From an uncultured Chloroflexota bacterium (GTDB lineage Bacteria > Chloroflexota > Dehalococcoidia > CAUJGQ01), in contig CALFMN010000175.1 in NCBI GenBank assembly GCA_937879875.1, positions 1 to 23,950 on the forward strand: DNA of 23,950 nucleotides, given 5' to 3'. Below are positions 1 to 7,741 of the stretch, piece by piece. A program made the translations under genes and the position numbers. Below the pieces are notes generated by a model. The model had not been told where the DNA came from. It ran no database searches and was given only the letters and a program-made list of their open reading frames with translations. The first letter of the stretch is position 1, and each line of letters starts with the position of its first letter.

Positions 1-38
1 CCTCACGACCAGCCACGGAACGATGGTTCGAACATTTT

Positions 39-422
39 TCAGACACGCTCTAGCACACCGCCCCCACGCCGAGCCTCACAGCGCAGGAACTCGCGCCACC
101 AACCCGCCACGCACTGGTATCCCGTGGCCGTAACGCCGCGGTATGGCTTGGCCGCGAACACCTGGTACGCCTTCAGCCGTGAGTTGACAGGCTGTGCCCG
201 GCGCGTGCTGTCGGTGGCGGCCAGGTGGTCCGGGCCGGGATCGTGGGGTGCACCCGGCGACGGCGTCCGGAGCGGCGGGAAGGGGGCCGGCGTGCCCGCT
301 GGCGCCGAGAACAGCGGACCGGGTGCGGCGCCCGGATGGGCCGTGGTCACCGCCGCGGCGGCGCCGAGCGGGATGCTGGCGGTCGCCACGATGATGAGCA
401 GACGCTGACGCGGCAGACGCAT
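39..422 (-). CDS. Small putative secreted protein, function unknown
   Basis: A 127-residue protein that I do not recognise. The ATG at 422 is preferred over upstream alternative starts because GGAG lies 7 nt before it and a good promoter lies just upstream. Residues 1-25 look like a signal peptide: a basic start (MRLPRQR), a hydrophobic core (LLIIVATASIPLGAAAAV) and small residues for cleavage. Residues 30-75 form a Pro/Ala/Gly-rich linker. The C-terminal part (about 80-127) has two Cys and two adjacent Trp (GYQCVAGWW..FLRC) and may be a small extracytoplasmic domain. The frame ends in TGA close to the left edge, so a frameshifted C-terminus cannot be excluded. Export is inferred only from the N-terminus. 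Confidence 0.6.
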   Translation of the reverse strand: MRLPRQRLLIIVATASIPLGAAAAVTTAHPGAAPGPLFSAPAGTPAPFPPLRTPSPGAPHDPGPDHLAATDSTRRAQPVNSRLKAYQVFAAKPYRGVTATGYQCVAGWWREFLRCEARRGGGVLERV

Positions 423-463
423 GGCGGGCTCCGAACAGCGCTCGTGATGAAGCGCCGGAGCCG

Positions 464-494
464 ATTGTACCCCCCCCCGTACGTGTCGTGTCAA
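464..494 (-). promoter_or_regulatory. Sigma70-type promoter with a G9 tract in the spacer
   Basis: On the minus strand a perfect TTGACA (494-489) is followed after 19 bp by TACAAT (469-464). The 9 bp directly before the -10 box are all G (478-470). The predicted transcription start, near 457, gives a leader of about 35 nt to the ATG at 422. The spacer is 2 bp longer than the optimum of 17, so tract-length slippage would change promoter strength. Confidence 0.6.
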
Positions 495-593
495 GAACGA
501 AACGGTTACATGTTGGTGATAGAGAGGTTACAGTTTCCCCAGACTATCAGGACTAACCCTCCGATATGGCAGCCAGGGGTGAACCAGTGGTCT

Positions 594-764
594 CTACGCC
601 ACGCCGTTGCGGCGGCAGATGGCGGCGTAGAACGCGGCGCTCGGCTTCGGGCGCGCGGGCGCCGATCTGAATAAGCCCTTGGCGCCGGACGCCTGTGCCA
701 TCTGCGGCAGGTACTCCATGATGTCCGTAGAAACGACTGCTCGGCCCAGCGATAACCCGTACAT
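594..764 (-). pseudogene. Remnant carrying the 3' end of a second GH1 beta-glucosidase gene
   Basis: The 3' end of this 56-codon frame encodes PKPSAAFYAAICRRNGVA followed by TAG. The intact glucosidase at 4035-5204 ends PKPSAAFYAAVCRRNGLT followed by TAG. The nucleotide match covers 604-653 against 4045-4094 with two mismatches, and changes outside it are conservative (V/I, L/V), so this is a diverged homologous gene end and not only an exact duplication. Upstream the frame continues in sequence unrelated to GH1 (the M at 764 onward), so the piece is a chimeric fragment; no ribosome binding site is visible. Nothing else convincing is seen in the gene-poor stretch 423-785 apart from the promoter at 464-494. 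Confidence 0.65.
604..653. repeat. Left copy of a 50-bp direct repeat flanking the restriction-modification genes
   Basis: It matches 4045-4094 in the same orientation at 48 of 50 positions; the mismatches are at 620 and 621. The right copy is the 3' end of the intact glucosidase gene. The pair encloses the nuclease and methyltransferase genes. Confidence 0.8.
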
Positions 765-785
765 CGCGATTGCCGGAAAGGCTCA

Positions 786-2024
786 ATGACGATTACCCCG
801 CCAAGCTTCCCCGATCTGCCGTGCGGCCAACGGTGTCTCGAAGGCTGCCCGATTCAAAGCAAGATGATCAGACTCCAAGCAGGGCTCGTCTCAGCAGCCG
901 ACGACCCCGCCGCACCAATGGTCCGTGCCTTCTTCGATGGCTACGCCCAACTCATCGAGAATTCGGAGGAGGCCCGTCGCATCTATCCCTACACTATTGT
1001 GCTGCCAGCCTTGTTCGATCTCGTGCTATCAGCCAAATATGCTGCTCGGGCCATCGCCAATGCCGGCTGGACCTACTGCGATGGCAGCGACTACGGCGAC
1101 CGCCCGGCCAAGTATTTCCCCTTCCTCAAGGCCTGCCCACGCTGCACCGTCAAGCGCAACCATCGACCGGCCGCGAAGTCCAACAAGCCGCCCTCGGATA
1201 CCATTGGCACCATTGCCTGCGATGTCACCAGTCTGATTCTGGCGGAATACCTGGCGCGGGTTGCCCCAGGCTTGCATATTGCCAGGTCGACCCAGCGAGC
1301 AGGCGACGCCGATGCCGTTATCTACGGCGACGGGCTTGTAGCGCTTGCCGAAATCAAGTCGTCGCCGCTGGTCATCTACCCGCTGGAGATTCAATTGCCC
1401 GAGCGCCTGACCGAGTCTCGTGAGGGTGAGGCCGCGCCGATGGCCGACCACGCCAGCGTGACCGATGACCTGACTGGTCCGCTATCGTTGTATCTGCCCC
1501 AGTGGGATGCCCGGATCCCATTGGGGCCACGCGACCCGGCCTGGCCGTATGCGACTCTGACCAGGTTCGTGGCAGACCCAGGCATCGTGGAGATTGTGCT
1601 TGCGGCCTGGCGAGATCTGTATGAGATTTACGCCGGCAGCCGACAAGGCCGTGGCGTAACCGAGCGCCGGCGATGGCTGATGTGCGGCTGCGGCAGTCCG
1701 GTCGACGACAGCAAGAACGCGCCCGGGCTCGACCGCACCGACGACATCAAGAAAGGCACCTATCAGGTGCTGAAGTACGGCACATCCTATAAGGATCAGT
1801 GCCTCAAACGGGTGATTCGCGCCGTTCTTGTCTCCAACGTCTTTCCTTTGCGACTTTACGATACATATCTGGCCGATATGGAAGAGGTCATCTGGTCGAA
1901 GATCAGGCATATCATCAGCTCAGATAATGACGTTATGTCATTCACCAAGGCTCATATCTTCAACCTGTACGACTCCTTGCTCTGTTTGACCGACTCACGA
2001 TACCGTGATGAGCAACTACTATAG
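786..2024 (+). CDS. Putative type II restriction endonuclease (PD-(D/E)XK fold)
   Basis: A 412-residue cytoplasmic protein, inferred to be the DNA-cleaving partner of the methyltransferase that starts 37 bp downstream. The key signature is at residues 174-191: acidic residues in GDADAVIYGDG, then a hydrophobic strand and E189-I-K191, the D..ExK arrangement of PD-(D/E)XK nucleases. Several cysteines (13, 17, 21, 117, 120) could form a zinc site in the N-terminal third. The start ATG at 786 has GGAAAGG (775-781) before it. Codon use and GC content, especially over the last 300 bp, are clearly more AT-rich than in the flanking genes, suggesting horizontal transfer. I cannot assign a recognition site or family. 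The nuclease role rests on this motif plus context. Confidence 0.65.
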   Translation: MTITPPSFPDLPCGQRCLEGCPIQSKMIRLQAGLVSAADDPAAPMVRAFFDGYAQLIENSEEARRIYPYTIVLPALFDLVLSAKYAARAIANAGWTYCDGSDYGDRPAKYFPFLKACPRCTVKRNHRPAAKSNKPPSDTIGTIACDVTSLILAEYLARVAPGLHIARSTQRAGDADAVIYGDGLVALAEIKSSPLVIYPLEIQLPERLTESREGEAAPMADHASVTDDLTGPLSLYLPQWDARIPLGPRDPAWPYATLTRFVADPGIVEIVLAAWRDLYEIYAGSRQGRGVTERRRWLMCGCGSPVDDSKNAPGLDRTDDIKKGTYQVLKYGTSYKDQCLKRVIRAVLVSNVFPLRLYDTYLADMEEVIWSKIRHIISSDNDVMSFTKAHIFNLYDSLLCLTDSRYRDEQLL

Positions 2025-2060
2025 CGTTAGCGCCGCCGAATAGCTCGGAGTGAACCCGCC

Positions 2061-3911
2061 GTGAGCGCTCAGCCCGCTCGGTTTGTCTTTCAGCTACGTC
2101 GCAACATCGTCATCGAGGGCGACCTGCAGTTGGCCGAACTGGAGCTGAGCGCCTTCCTGCCCGGAGACGTGGTCGGACTCGACGAGCTGGCCGTGGCCGG
2201 CACGGACATACCGCTCTTGCGCATCCTTCCCGGCTTTGGAACGCTGGGCAGCCACGGCCGCGCTAAAGGCCGTCAGGGCTACGCCAGCAGCGGCCTACTA
2301 ACACTGTTGCCGGAACTGATTCGGCGCCTCACGTTCATCCAGCGCCTCTACTGTCTAACCGACGACACCGAGTCGGCCCGTCAACTGCTTGCGGCCATCG
2401 AGCAAACTTTAGGCCCAGTTGTGTCGTGGCGGACCGACGATGATCAACTGCTGATCCAGGCCATCCCCCACTACGCCCTGATTGAGCTATCGGAAGTCGT
2501 CGCCCGCCAGTCGGCGGGTGTAGCAGACATGAAGCGCAATCTCGACGCGCTCCTGGCGGCGCTGTTGGACCGGACGACCGACCGTCACGCCGTCCAACTG
2601 GCCGAGAAGGCTCTCTCTGCCGGCTCGACAACGTCACACCTGTCCCACGACATCCACTACTACAAGGCGAAGTTCTTCCCGCGTATGGTGCGCTCGCTCT
2701 TGAACGTCTGCTCGCAACGCCTCGGCCCCGGCCCGCATCGAGCGATCGACAACTTCGCCGGCAGTGGCACCACGCTTCTTGAGGCGTCGCTGTTGGGCAT
2801 ACCGAGTGTCGGCCTCGATCTCGACCCGCTGTCGGTCATGATTGCAAAGGCGAAGCTCGAGGTGATGCATCTCGACGCAGAGCACCTGGCGAGTGAAGCA
2901 GCCAGGGTCTTGCAGGCAGTCCAAACCCACATCTCGGGACAAATGAGCCCGTTCGGGGACACGGCTGCAACACCAGATGAGGATGTCGTCTTCCCAGCCT
3001 GGCTCATGAAGAACCGCCAGATGAACGCCGCCATTGCGAGCGACCTCAACCGGGAAATTCGCGCGGTCAAATCTGGCGTGGCCACTGGGGGGCCTGATGT
3101 TCAGAACGTCCTGCGGGTTCTCATGTCCGACGCCATCTCGCGCAAAATCCGGATGCGCTTCCTGGGTACGGGGGTCGGCCGCTTCGCCCTCACCTTCGCG
3201 GTGACCTCGGTGGTCAAGCACTTCAGTACTGCGCTGTCCCAATACGTCAAAGTGGCAGCGACCTGTGAGTGGCTGCGTGAGACGGTTCATCTCGCGCTCG
3301 CCGATGCTCAGGTCGTAACGGCGGACACCAGACACATTCCCGCTGAACTGGGGCTGTTTGACGTTCTCGTGACTTCACCGCCGTACTTGCCCGCATCCAG
3401 CGGGCGCGAGAGCTACGCCAAGGCTCGAGCGCCGTCGCTGATTGCCCTGGGTATGCGGCGCCATGACGACGTTGACCTCTTAGTGGATGAGTCCATTGGC
3501 TCGATGGAGGGCAATGGCGTCGACCTTGAGCAGCTTTGGCCCGAGGAGCGGGCCGTCGTAGATTGGCTGGCCACCGACGAGCTGCGGGCGATTAAGGCCG
3601 CCCCGACTGCCCGCTATTTCCTGGATATGCGAGCGACATTTGCCGAGATGCACCGTATGCTCTCCCCGGGCGCCCTGGCCGTCGTGGTGAGCGGCAAGCA
3701 GAGCACGTTCTATCAGTTTTCGACCCGGACCGCGCTCCATGTTGTCGAGGCGGCCGAGCTTTTGGCGGTCGAAGCCAAGAGTGTGGGGTTTGGCGTCGAG
3801 TCTCTGATCGACGTGCAGCTCAATAAATCTAACCGCAACGCTCGACCGCGATCGCTCGATGACTACTATGAAACTCTGATCATACTGCAGCAGCCTTCCT
3901 GTACGCCGTAG
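2061..3911 (+). CDS. DNA amino-methyltransferase of a restriction-modification system
   Basis: A 616-residue protein predicted to methylate the exocyclic amino group of cytosine (N4) or adenine (N6) in the recognition site of the preceding nuclease. Motif X-like sequence is at 195-210 (SHDIHYYKAKFFPRMV), the SAM-binding motif I at 229-238 (IDNFAGSGTT) with an acidic motif II nearby (GLDLDP, 251-256), and catalytic motif IV TSPPY at 438-442. The order X-I-II-IV, with about 170 residues between II and IV that may hold the target recognition region, differs from the IV-before-I order of beta-class enzymes. Residues 7-35 resemble the N-terminus of Trm11/TrmG10-type tRNA methylases (see findings). 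The start is GTG with CGGAG 10 nt upstream. It probably forms one transcription unit with the nuclease. Confidence 0.8.
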   Translation: MSAQPARFVFQLRRNIVIEGDLQLAELELSAFLPGDVVGLDELAVAGTDIPLLRILPGFGTLGSHGRAKGRQGYASSGLLTLLPELIRRLTFIQRLYCLTDDTESARQLLAAIEQTLGPVVSWRTDDDQLLIQAIPHYALIELSEVVARQSAGVADMKRNLDALLAALLDRTTDRHAVQLAEKALSAGSTTSHLSHDIHYYKAKFFPRMVRSLLNVCSQRLGPGPHRAIDNFAGSGTTLLEASLLGIPSVGLDLDPLSVMIAKAKLEVMHLDAEHLASEAARVLQAVQTHISGQMSPFGDTAATPDEDVVFPAWLMKNRQMNAAIASDLNREIRAVKSGVATGGPDVQNVLRVLMSDAISRKIRMRFLGTGVGRFALTFAVTSVVKHFSTALSQYVKVAATCEWLRETVHLALADAQVVTADTRHIPAELGLFDVLVTSPPYLPASSGRESYAKARAPSLIALGMRRHDDVDLLVDESIGSMEGNGVDLEQLWPEERAVVDWLATDELRAIKAAPTARYFLDMRATFAEMHRMLSPGALAVVVSGKQSTFYQFSTRTALHVVEAAELLAVEAKSVGFGVESLIDVQLNKSNRNARPRSLDDYYETLIILQQPSCTP

Positions 3912-4034
3912 CTTCTTTGCGCCGAACACAGTATCATCCTGCTTCGCCACACCTCAGAAACCGCAGGCGTAGATAGGTTCAGTTCTCGGACTCACGCCCG
4001 ATTTTACCGGTGTGGGCACCGATCAGGATGAGAA

Positions 4035-5204
4035 CTATGTCAGCCCGTTGCGGCGGCAGACCGCGGCGTAGAACGCGGCGCTCGGCTTCGGGCGGCGCGC
4101 GAACGTCTCGCGGTCCACGCCGATCAGGCCGAACTTCGGCACGTAGCCCAGCGTCCACTCGAAGTTGTCCATCGCGCTCCAGTGGATGTAGCCCAGCACG
4201 TTCGCGCCGTCGGCGATCGCGCCGTGCAGCGAGGTCAGCGCCTCCGTGATGAAGGCGATGCGCCGCGTGTCGTCCTCGGTGCCGATGCCGTTCTCCGTCA
4301 CCAAAACGGGCTTGCCGGTGCCCGCCCAGGCCTCGCGTACCGTGGCGCCCAGGGCGCCGGGCCAGAACTCGTAGCCCATCTGCGTCGTTTCAATGCCCGG
4401 TTCCGGCCCCAGCGTGCCGCCTTCGCCGATGCGTGCCCGCGTGTAGGTCTGCACGCCGATGAAGTCGGAGGCATCGCGCTTCACCGCGTCGAGATAGATC
4501 TCGTGGTTCTGGTGGCGGATGCGGGCCGTGCGCTCCTCGCCGCCCTCCAGCGCCTGATACTCGGTCATGGCGAGGCAGAGGCCGACCTTCGCCGCGCCGG
4601 GGCCGGACTTGAACGCCTCCAGCGCGGCGGCGTGCGCGGCGATGAAGTTCTGGTCCACCTGCTCGCGCAGCGCATTGTTCCGCTTGCCAGGCGGAAAGTG
4701 GCCGAGCTGCCAGCCGATGCGCGCCACGATGTTCGGCTCGTTGATCGTGCAGATCCAGGGGATCGCCGCACCCAGCGTGCGCGAGACGCGCTCGGCATAG
4801 CGACGGAAGCAGGCCACGTTTTCGCCGCGCTCCCAGCCGCCGCGGGCGGCGAACCAGCGCGGCGAGGTGAAGTGATGCAGCGTGACGATTGGCGTGAGGC
4901 CGTGGCGCTCGCAGGCGTCGATTACGCGGCGGTAGTGGCCGAGCGCGGCGTTGGAGTACTCGCCCACTTCCGGCTCGACCCGCGCCCACTCGATCGAGAA
5001 GCGGAACGCCTTCTGCCCCAGCCGGGCCAGCAGGGCGAGGTCATCCTCGTAGCGGTGCAGGAAGTCGCAGGCGTCGCCGGAGGGCTCGCGGCAGGGACCG
5101 TTCGCATCGTGCTCCCACGCCCACCAGTCCGAGTTCCAGTTGCCGCCCTCGATCTGGTGTGCGGCCGTCGCCGTGCCCCAGATGAACCCCTCCGGGAAAT
5201 TCAT
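4035..5204 (-). CDS. Glycoside hydrolase family 1 beta-glucosidase
   Basis: This 389-residue protein hydrolyses beta-linked glucosides or related sugars by the retaining mechanism. The N-terminal GH1 signature FPEGFIWGTATAAHQIEG is at 3-20. The acid/base Glu156 lies in TINEPN and the nucleophile Glu304 in VTENG. The aglycone/glycone-site segment HWSAMDNFEWTLGY is at 341-354, and the typical C-terminal RRPKPSAAFY follows. It is shorter than the usual 440-470 residues but has both catalytic elements and both ends, so it is probably complete. There is no signal peptide, so it is cytoplasmic. A strong Shine-Dalgarno (GGGAGGG) precedes the ATG. A diverged copy of its 3' end lies at 594-653. Confidence 0.95.
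   Translation of the reverse strand: MNFPEGFIWGTATAAHQIEGGNWNSDWWAWEHDANGPCREPSGDACDFLHRYEDDLALLARLGQKAFRFSIEWARVEPEVGEYSNAALGHYRRVIDACERHGLTPIVTLHHFTSPRWFAARGGWERGENVACFRRYAERVSRTLGAAIPWICTINEPNIVARIGWQLGHFPPGKRNNALREQVDQNFIAAHAAALEAFKSGPGAAKVGLCLAMTEYQALEGGEERTARIRHQNHEIYLDAVKRDASDFIGVQTYTRARIGEGGTLGPEPGIETTQMGYEFWPGALGATVREAWAGTGKPVLVTENGIGTEDDTRRIAFITEALTSLHGAIADGANVLGYIHWSAMDNFEWTLGYVPKFGLIGVDRETFARRPKPSAAFYAAVCRRNGLT
4045..4094. repeat. Right copy of the 50-bp direct repeat, within the glucosidase 3' end
   Basis: It matches 604-653 at 48 of 50 positions in direct orientation and covers the last codons of the glucosidase gene, up to just before its stop. Confidence 0.8.
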
Positions 5205-5276
5205 GCCTGGCCCTCCCGGTGTCTCAGATCGGACGCGGTCTTTGGCGCGCTGCCTGGCCTGGGTGCGCTGCGGCGG

Positions 5277-5618
5277 CTATGCGCTGCGCTCCGGTTCCTG
5301 CGCGCGCACGCGCAGCCAGCCGTGCCCGCCCTCGTCCAGCACCAGCTCAACGTTGCTGCCGGTCTGCAAGAAGCGCAGGCGGTGGCGCCCGCCGCGTACG
5401 CTGCGGATGCGCTGGCGCAGCGGCACCGTCGTGCGCAGATCGTTGAGCCAGAGGTAGTGACCGTCGATGCGCAGGCAGCAGGCGGCGTTGCGCGCCGGGG
5501 CGTCGCCGTCGTAGAAGACGATCACGCGGCGTCCATGAATCACCGGCCGCAGGTTGCGCAGCTCCTGCAACTCCGCAACCGGCCTCTGTGGAGCGGTCCA
5601 GGCGGGTCCGATTGCCAT
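5277..5618 (-). CDS. Small conserved-looking protein of unknown function
   Basis: A 113-residue protein that I do not recognise. It lies 72 bp upstream of the glucosidase on the same strand. It contains short alternating hydrophobic/polar segments (RRVIVFYDGD, ACCLRIDGHYLWLND, VELVLDEGGHGWLRVRA) that suggest a small beta-rich fold, with many Arg. The ATG at 5618 directly follows a TTG codon. There is no strong ribosome binding site. Support comes from protein-like composition and position between a divergent promoter region and the glucosidase. It could be an accessory protein or a spurious frame. Confidence 0.5.
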   Translation of the reverse strand: MAIGPAWTAPQRPVAELQELRNLRPVIHGRRVIVFYDGDAPARNAACCLRIDGHYLWLNDLRTTVPLRQRIRSVRGGRHRLRFLQTGSNVELVLDEGGHGWLRVRAQEPERSA

Positions 5619-5705
5619 CAATGCACCATCGATGCGGGCGCAACGCGTTGTTACTCAGTATAACGGAGGCAGCGGCCGCGGTTGGCGTGGAGATCGGAAC
5701 AGAAC

Positions 5706-6455
5706 ATGAGCCTTGAGCAGATGACACGCACCGTCGAGACCTTTTCGCCCGCCGACTTGATGGCCGTCGCCATATCGCGGCTGCTGCGCGACGGCGAGCG
5801 CGTCTTCCACGGCGTCGCCTCGCCGTTGCCGATGGTCGCGATCCTGCTGGCGAAGCGGCTGCACGCGCCCAACCTCGTCTACATCAACATCGCCGGCTCG
5901 ATCGATCCCGTGCCCCAGCACCTAGCGCAGTCGAGCACCGCGCCGGCGCTGCTGGCGGGCAGCGCGACGCAGTTCACGCTGGCGGACCTTTTCGACCTCT
6001 CGGCGCGCGGCGGGCTCGATACGGCCTTTCTTGGCGGCGTCCAAATCGACGGCATGGGCCGCATCAACATGAGCGCGATCGGCGAGTTCGCCCGCCCGCG
6101 TGTACGGCTGCCCGGCGGCGCCGGCAGCGCCCTGATCCTGCCGACGGCGCGCCGCACGATCCTGTGGCGCACGCAGCACACGCCCCGCAGCCTCGTTGCG
6201 CGACTGGACTTCGTCACCGCCGCCGGCAACGTGGACCGGCTGGTGACGCCGCTCTGCGTGTTCCGCCGGAAGGACGGCGGCTTCGAGCTGGAAGGTCTGA
6301 TGCCGGGTGTACGTGTCGAGTCCGTGCGCGAGCAGACCGGCTTCGCCTTCGCCGCCGCGGACCCGGCGCCGACGCTGTCGCCGCCGAGCGCCGAGGAGCT
6401 GGCGGCGTTGGCCGACGTCGATCCGGAGCGGGTGCGCGAGGTGGAGTTCCATTGA
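5706..6455 (+). CDS. CoA-transferase family I beta-type subunit (GctB/IpdB-like)
   Basis: A 249-residue protein related to the B subunit of glutaconate CoA-transferase and to IpdB-type hydrolases of steroid ring breakdown. Family features are residues 45-64 (AILLAKRLHAPNLVYINIAG), the FLGGVQIDGMGRINMSAIG segment at 109-127 and the glycine loop RLPGGAGSA at 134-142. The region where transferases carry the catalytic Glu (Y-E-S-G type) reads N-I-A-G at 61-64, so that Glu is absent. The usual A subunit is not adjacent on either side. The ATG at 5706 is preferred; a TTG at 5682 with GGAGG upstream (5665-5669) is an alternative. TATAAC at 5659-5664 could be a -10 element. Confidence 0.75.
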   Translation: MSLEQMTRTVETFSPADLMAVAISRLLRDGERVFHGVASPLPMVAILLAKRLHAPNLVYINIAGSIDPVPQHLAQSSTAPALLAGSATQFTLADLFDLSARGGLDTAFLGGVQIDGMGRINMSAIGEFARPRVRLPGGAGSALILPTARRTILWRTQHTPRSLVARLDFVTAAGNVDRLVTPLCVFRRKDGGFELEGLMPGVRVESVREQTGFAFAAADPAPTLSPPSAEELAALADVDPERVREVEFH

Positions 6456-6721
6456 AGGCAGGAAGCCGGGGAGCCGAGAAGCCGGGACTTCGGTCAGCGC
6501 GGGTCGGACATGCATCCGCGCAACGATCATTCCCGCATCTTTCGATCCGTGCCCGCTGGATCGGCGGCCTCACGCCGGCTTCCCACCAAAGTTACGCACA
6601 AATCGCGCCCCGCGATCGCTGCAAAGCGCACGGTCGGATCTACGCTTAGAGACGAACGGACGCACCGCGACATGGCGGCCGTGGGCCGCGGCGAGGCGGT
6701 GTTCCGCAGGGAGGTGCCATC

Positions 6722-7510
6722 GTGTTGGTCGTCCTGCTCGGCATCCTGATCTTCCTCGCCGTCGTGCTCTTGTTCGGCATCCTGCCCAGTCTGCGCATCT
6801 GCCAGGAGTGGGAGCGCAAGGTTGTGCTGCGCCTCGGCCGCTTCGCCGGCGTGCGCGGACCCGGCGTCTTCATTCTTGTGCCCTATCTCGAACGCACGCC
6901 CTTCACGATCGATATGCGCACCATCACCTCGCCGCTGAAGGCCGAGCAAACGCTGACCAAAGACGGCACTTCGGTCACGGTCGACATGATCGTCTTCTGG
7001 CGCGTGGTCAACCCTGAGTGGGCGTCGATCCGCGTCGCCAACTACGCCTCCGCCGTGCTCGGCGCCTGCCAGGCGGGTCTGCGCGACGTGATCGGCCGTA
7101 CGAATCTGGCCGAGTTGCTCTCCAACCGTCAGCAACTCGACGCCTACCTCGCCCAGCTGCTCGATGCGCAGACCGAGGCGTGGGGTATCAAGGTCGAGTC
7201 GGTGCAGCTGCGCGACATCCAGATCCCGGCGAGCCTGATCGACGCGATGAGCCGCAACGCGCAGGCCGAGCGCGAGGCCGCCGCCCGCGTGCTGCTGGCC
7301 GAGAGCGAAAAGAGGGTCGCGCAGAACTTCGCCGATGCGGCGCGGATCTACGAAACCGACCGCAACGGTATGCAACTGCGCGGCATGAATATGCTGTACG
7401 AGGTGATGAAGGCCGGCAACGGCACGGTCATCCTCGTGCCGTCGTCCGCGCTCGACGCCATGAACCTCGGCGGCCTGGTCAGTGTGGCGAACACGGCCAA
7501 CGGGCGGTAG
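6722..7510 (+). CDS. Slipin / stomatin-like SPFH-domain membrane protein
   Basis: A 262-residue member of the stomatin/prohibitin/flotillin/HflK-C superfamily, inferred to form membrane-associated oligomers that scaffold or quality-control membrane proteins. One N-terminal membrane segment covers residues 2-22. The SPFH domain follows, with slipin-type RICQEWERKVVLRLGRF, GPGVFILVPYLER and SVTVDMIVFWRVVNP. The C-terminal part is a charged helix (AEREAAARVLLAESEKR) typical of the coiled coil of this family. GGGAGGT (6709-6715) lies 6 nt before the GTG start. Slipins often pair with an NfeD-like protein; none is adjacent here. The 265 bp upstream (6456-6721) holds no gene I can support. Confidence 0.9.
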   Translation: MLVVLLGILIFLAVVLLFGILPSLRICQEWERKVVLRLGRFAGVRGPGVFILVPYLERTPFTIDMRTITSPLKAEQTLTKDGTSVTVDMIVFWRVVNPEWASIRVANYASAVLGACQAGLRDVIGRTNLAELLSNRQQLDAYLAQLLDAQTEAWGIKVESVQLRDIQIPASLIDAMSRNAQAEREAAARVLLAESEKRVAQNFADAARIYETDRNGMQLRGMNMLYEVMKAGNGTVILVPSSALDAMNLGGLVSVANTANGR

Positions 7511-7518
7511 GGGCGTTC

Positions 7519-7703
7519 GGCCCTCATCCTCACCCCCTTACCCCTCTCCTTCTCCCAATCATCCAGATCGCGCGGAGCGCGATGTCGAAGAGAGAAGGAG
7601 AGGGGCGATCCGGCGTCGGACGATCCGGGCAATTTACGGTTAACCTGGCCCCGTTGTGGATCGCTCCCGACAGGATCGCCCCTTTCCCCTGGTATTGGGG
7701 GAA
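7519..7703. repeat. Interspersed palindromic repeat, copy 1
   Basis: It shares ordered blocks with copy 2 at 11891-12054: TCTCCCAATC (7551-7560), GAGGGGCGATCCGGC (7600-7614), ACGGTTAACC (7636-7645), CAGGATCG (7671-7678) and ATTGGGGGAA (7694-7703). Internally, CCCCTCTCCTTCTC (7541-7554) pairs perfectly with 7592-7605. Inside that stem a second hairpin, ATCGCGC / GCGCGAT (7567-7573 with 7577-7583), has a 3-nt loop. It lies between two convergent genes and could act as a bidirectional terminator or RNA-level signal. Confidence 0.75.
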
Positions 7704-7741
7704 CCTGCATCGCAGATGTCACAGAGCCGGGGGATAGGGGG

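Noticed and set aside
39..41. TGA of the small secreted protein as another selenocysteine codon
   Set aside because: The frame after it ends again after 11 codons with no family support for an extension.
4182..5663. 493-codon open frame on the + strand
   Set aside because: It lies opposite the GH1 glucosidase, whose motifs are clear. The long frame is a by-product of high GC, and its protein is low-complexity Arg/Ala/Val-rich.
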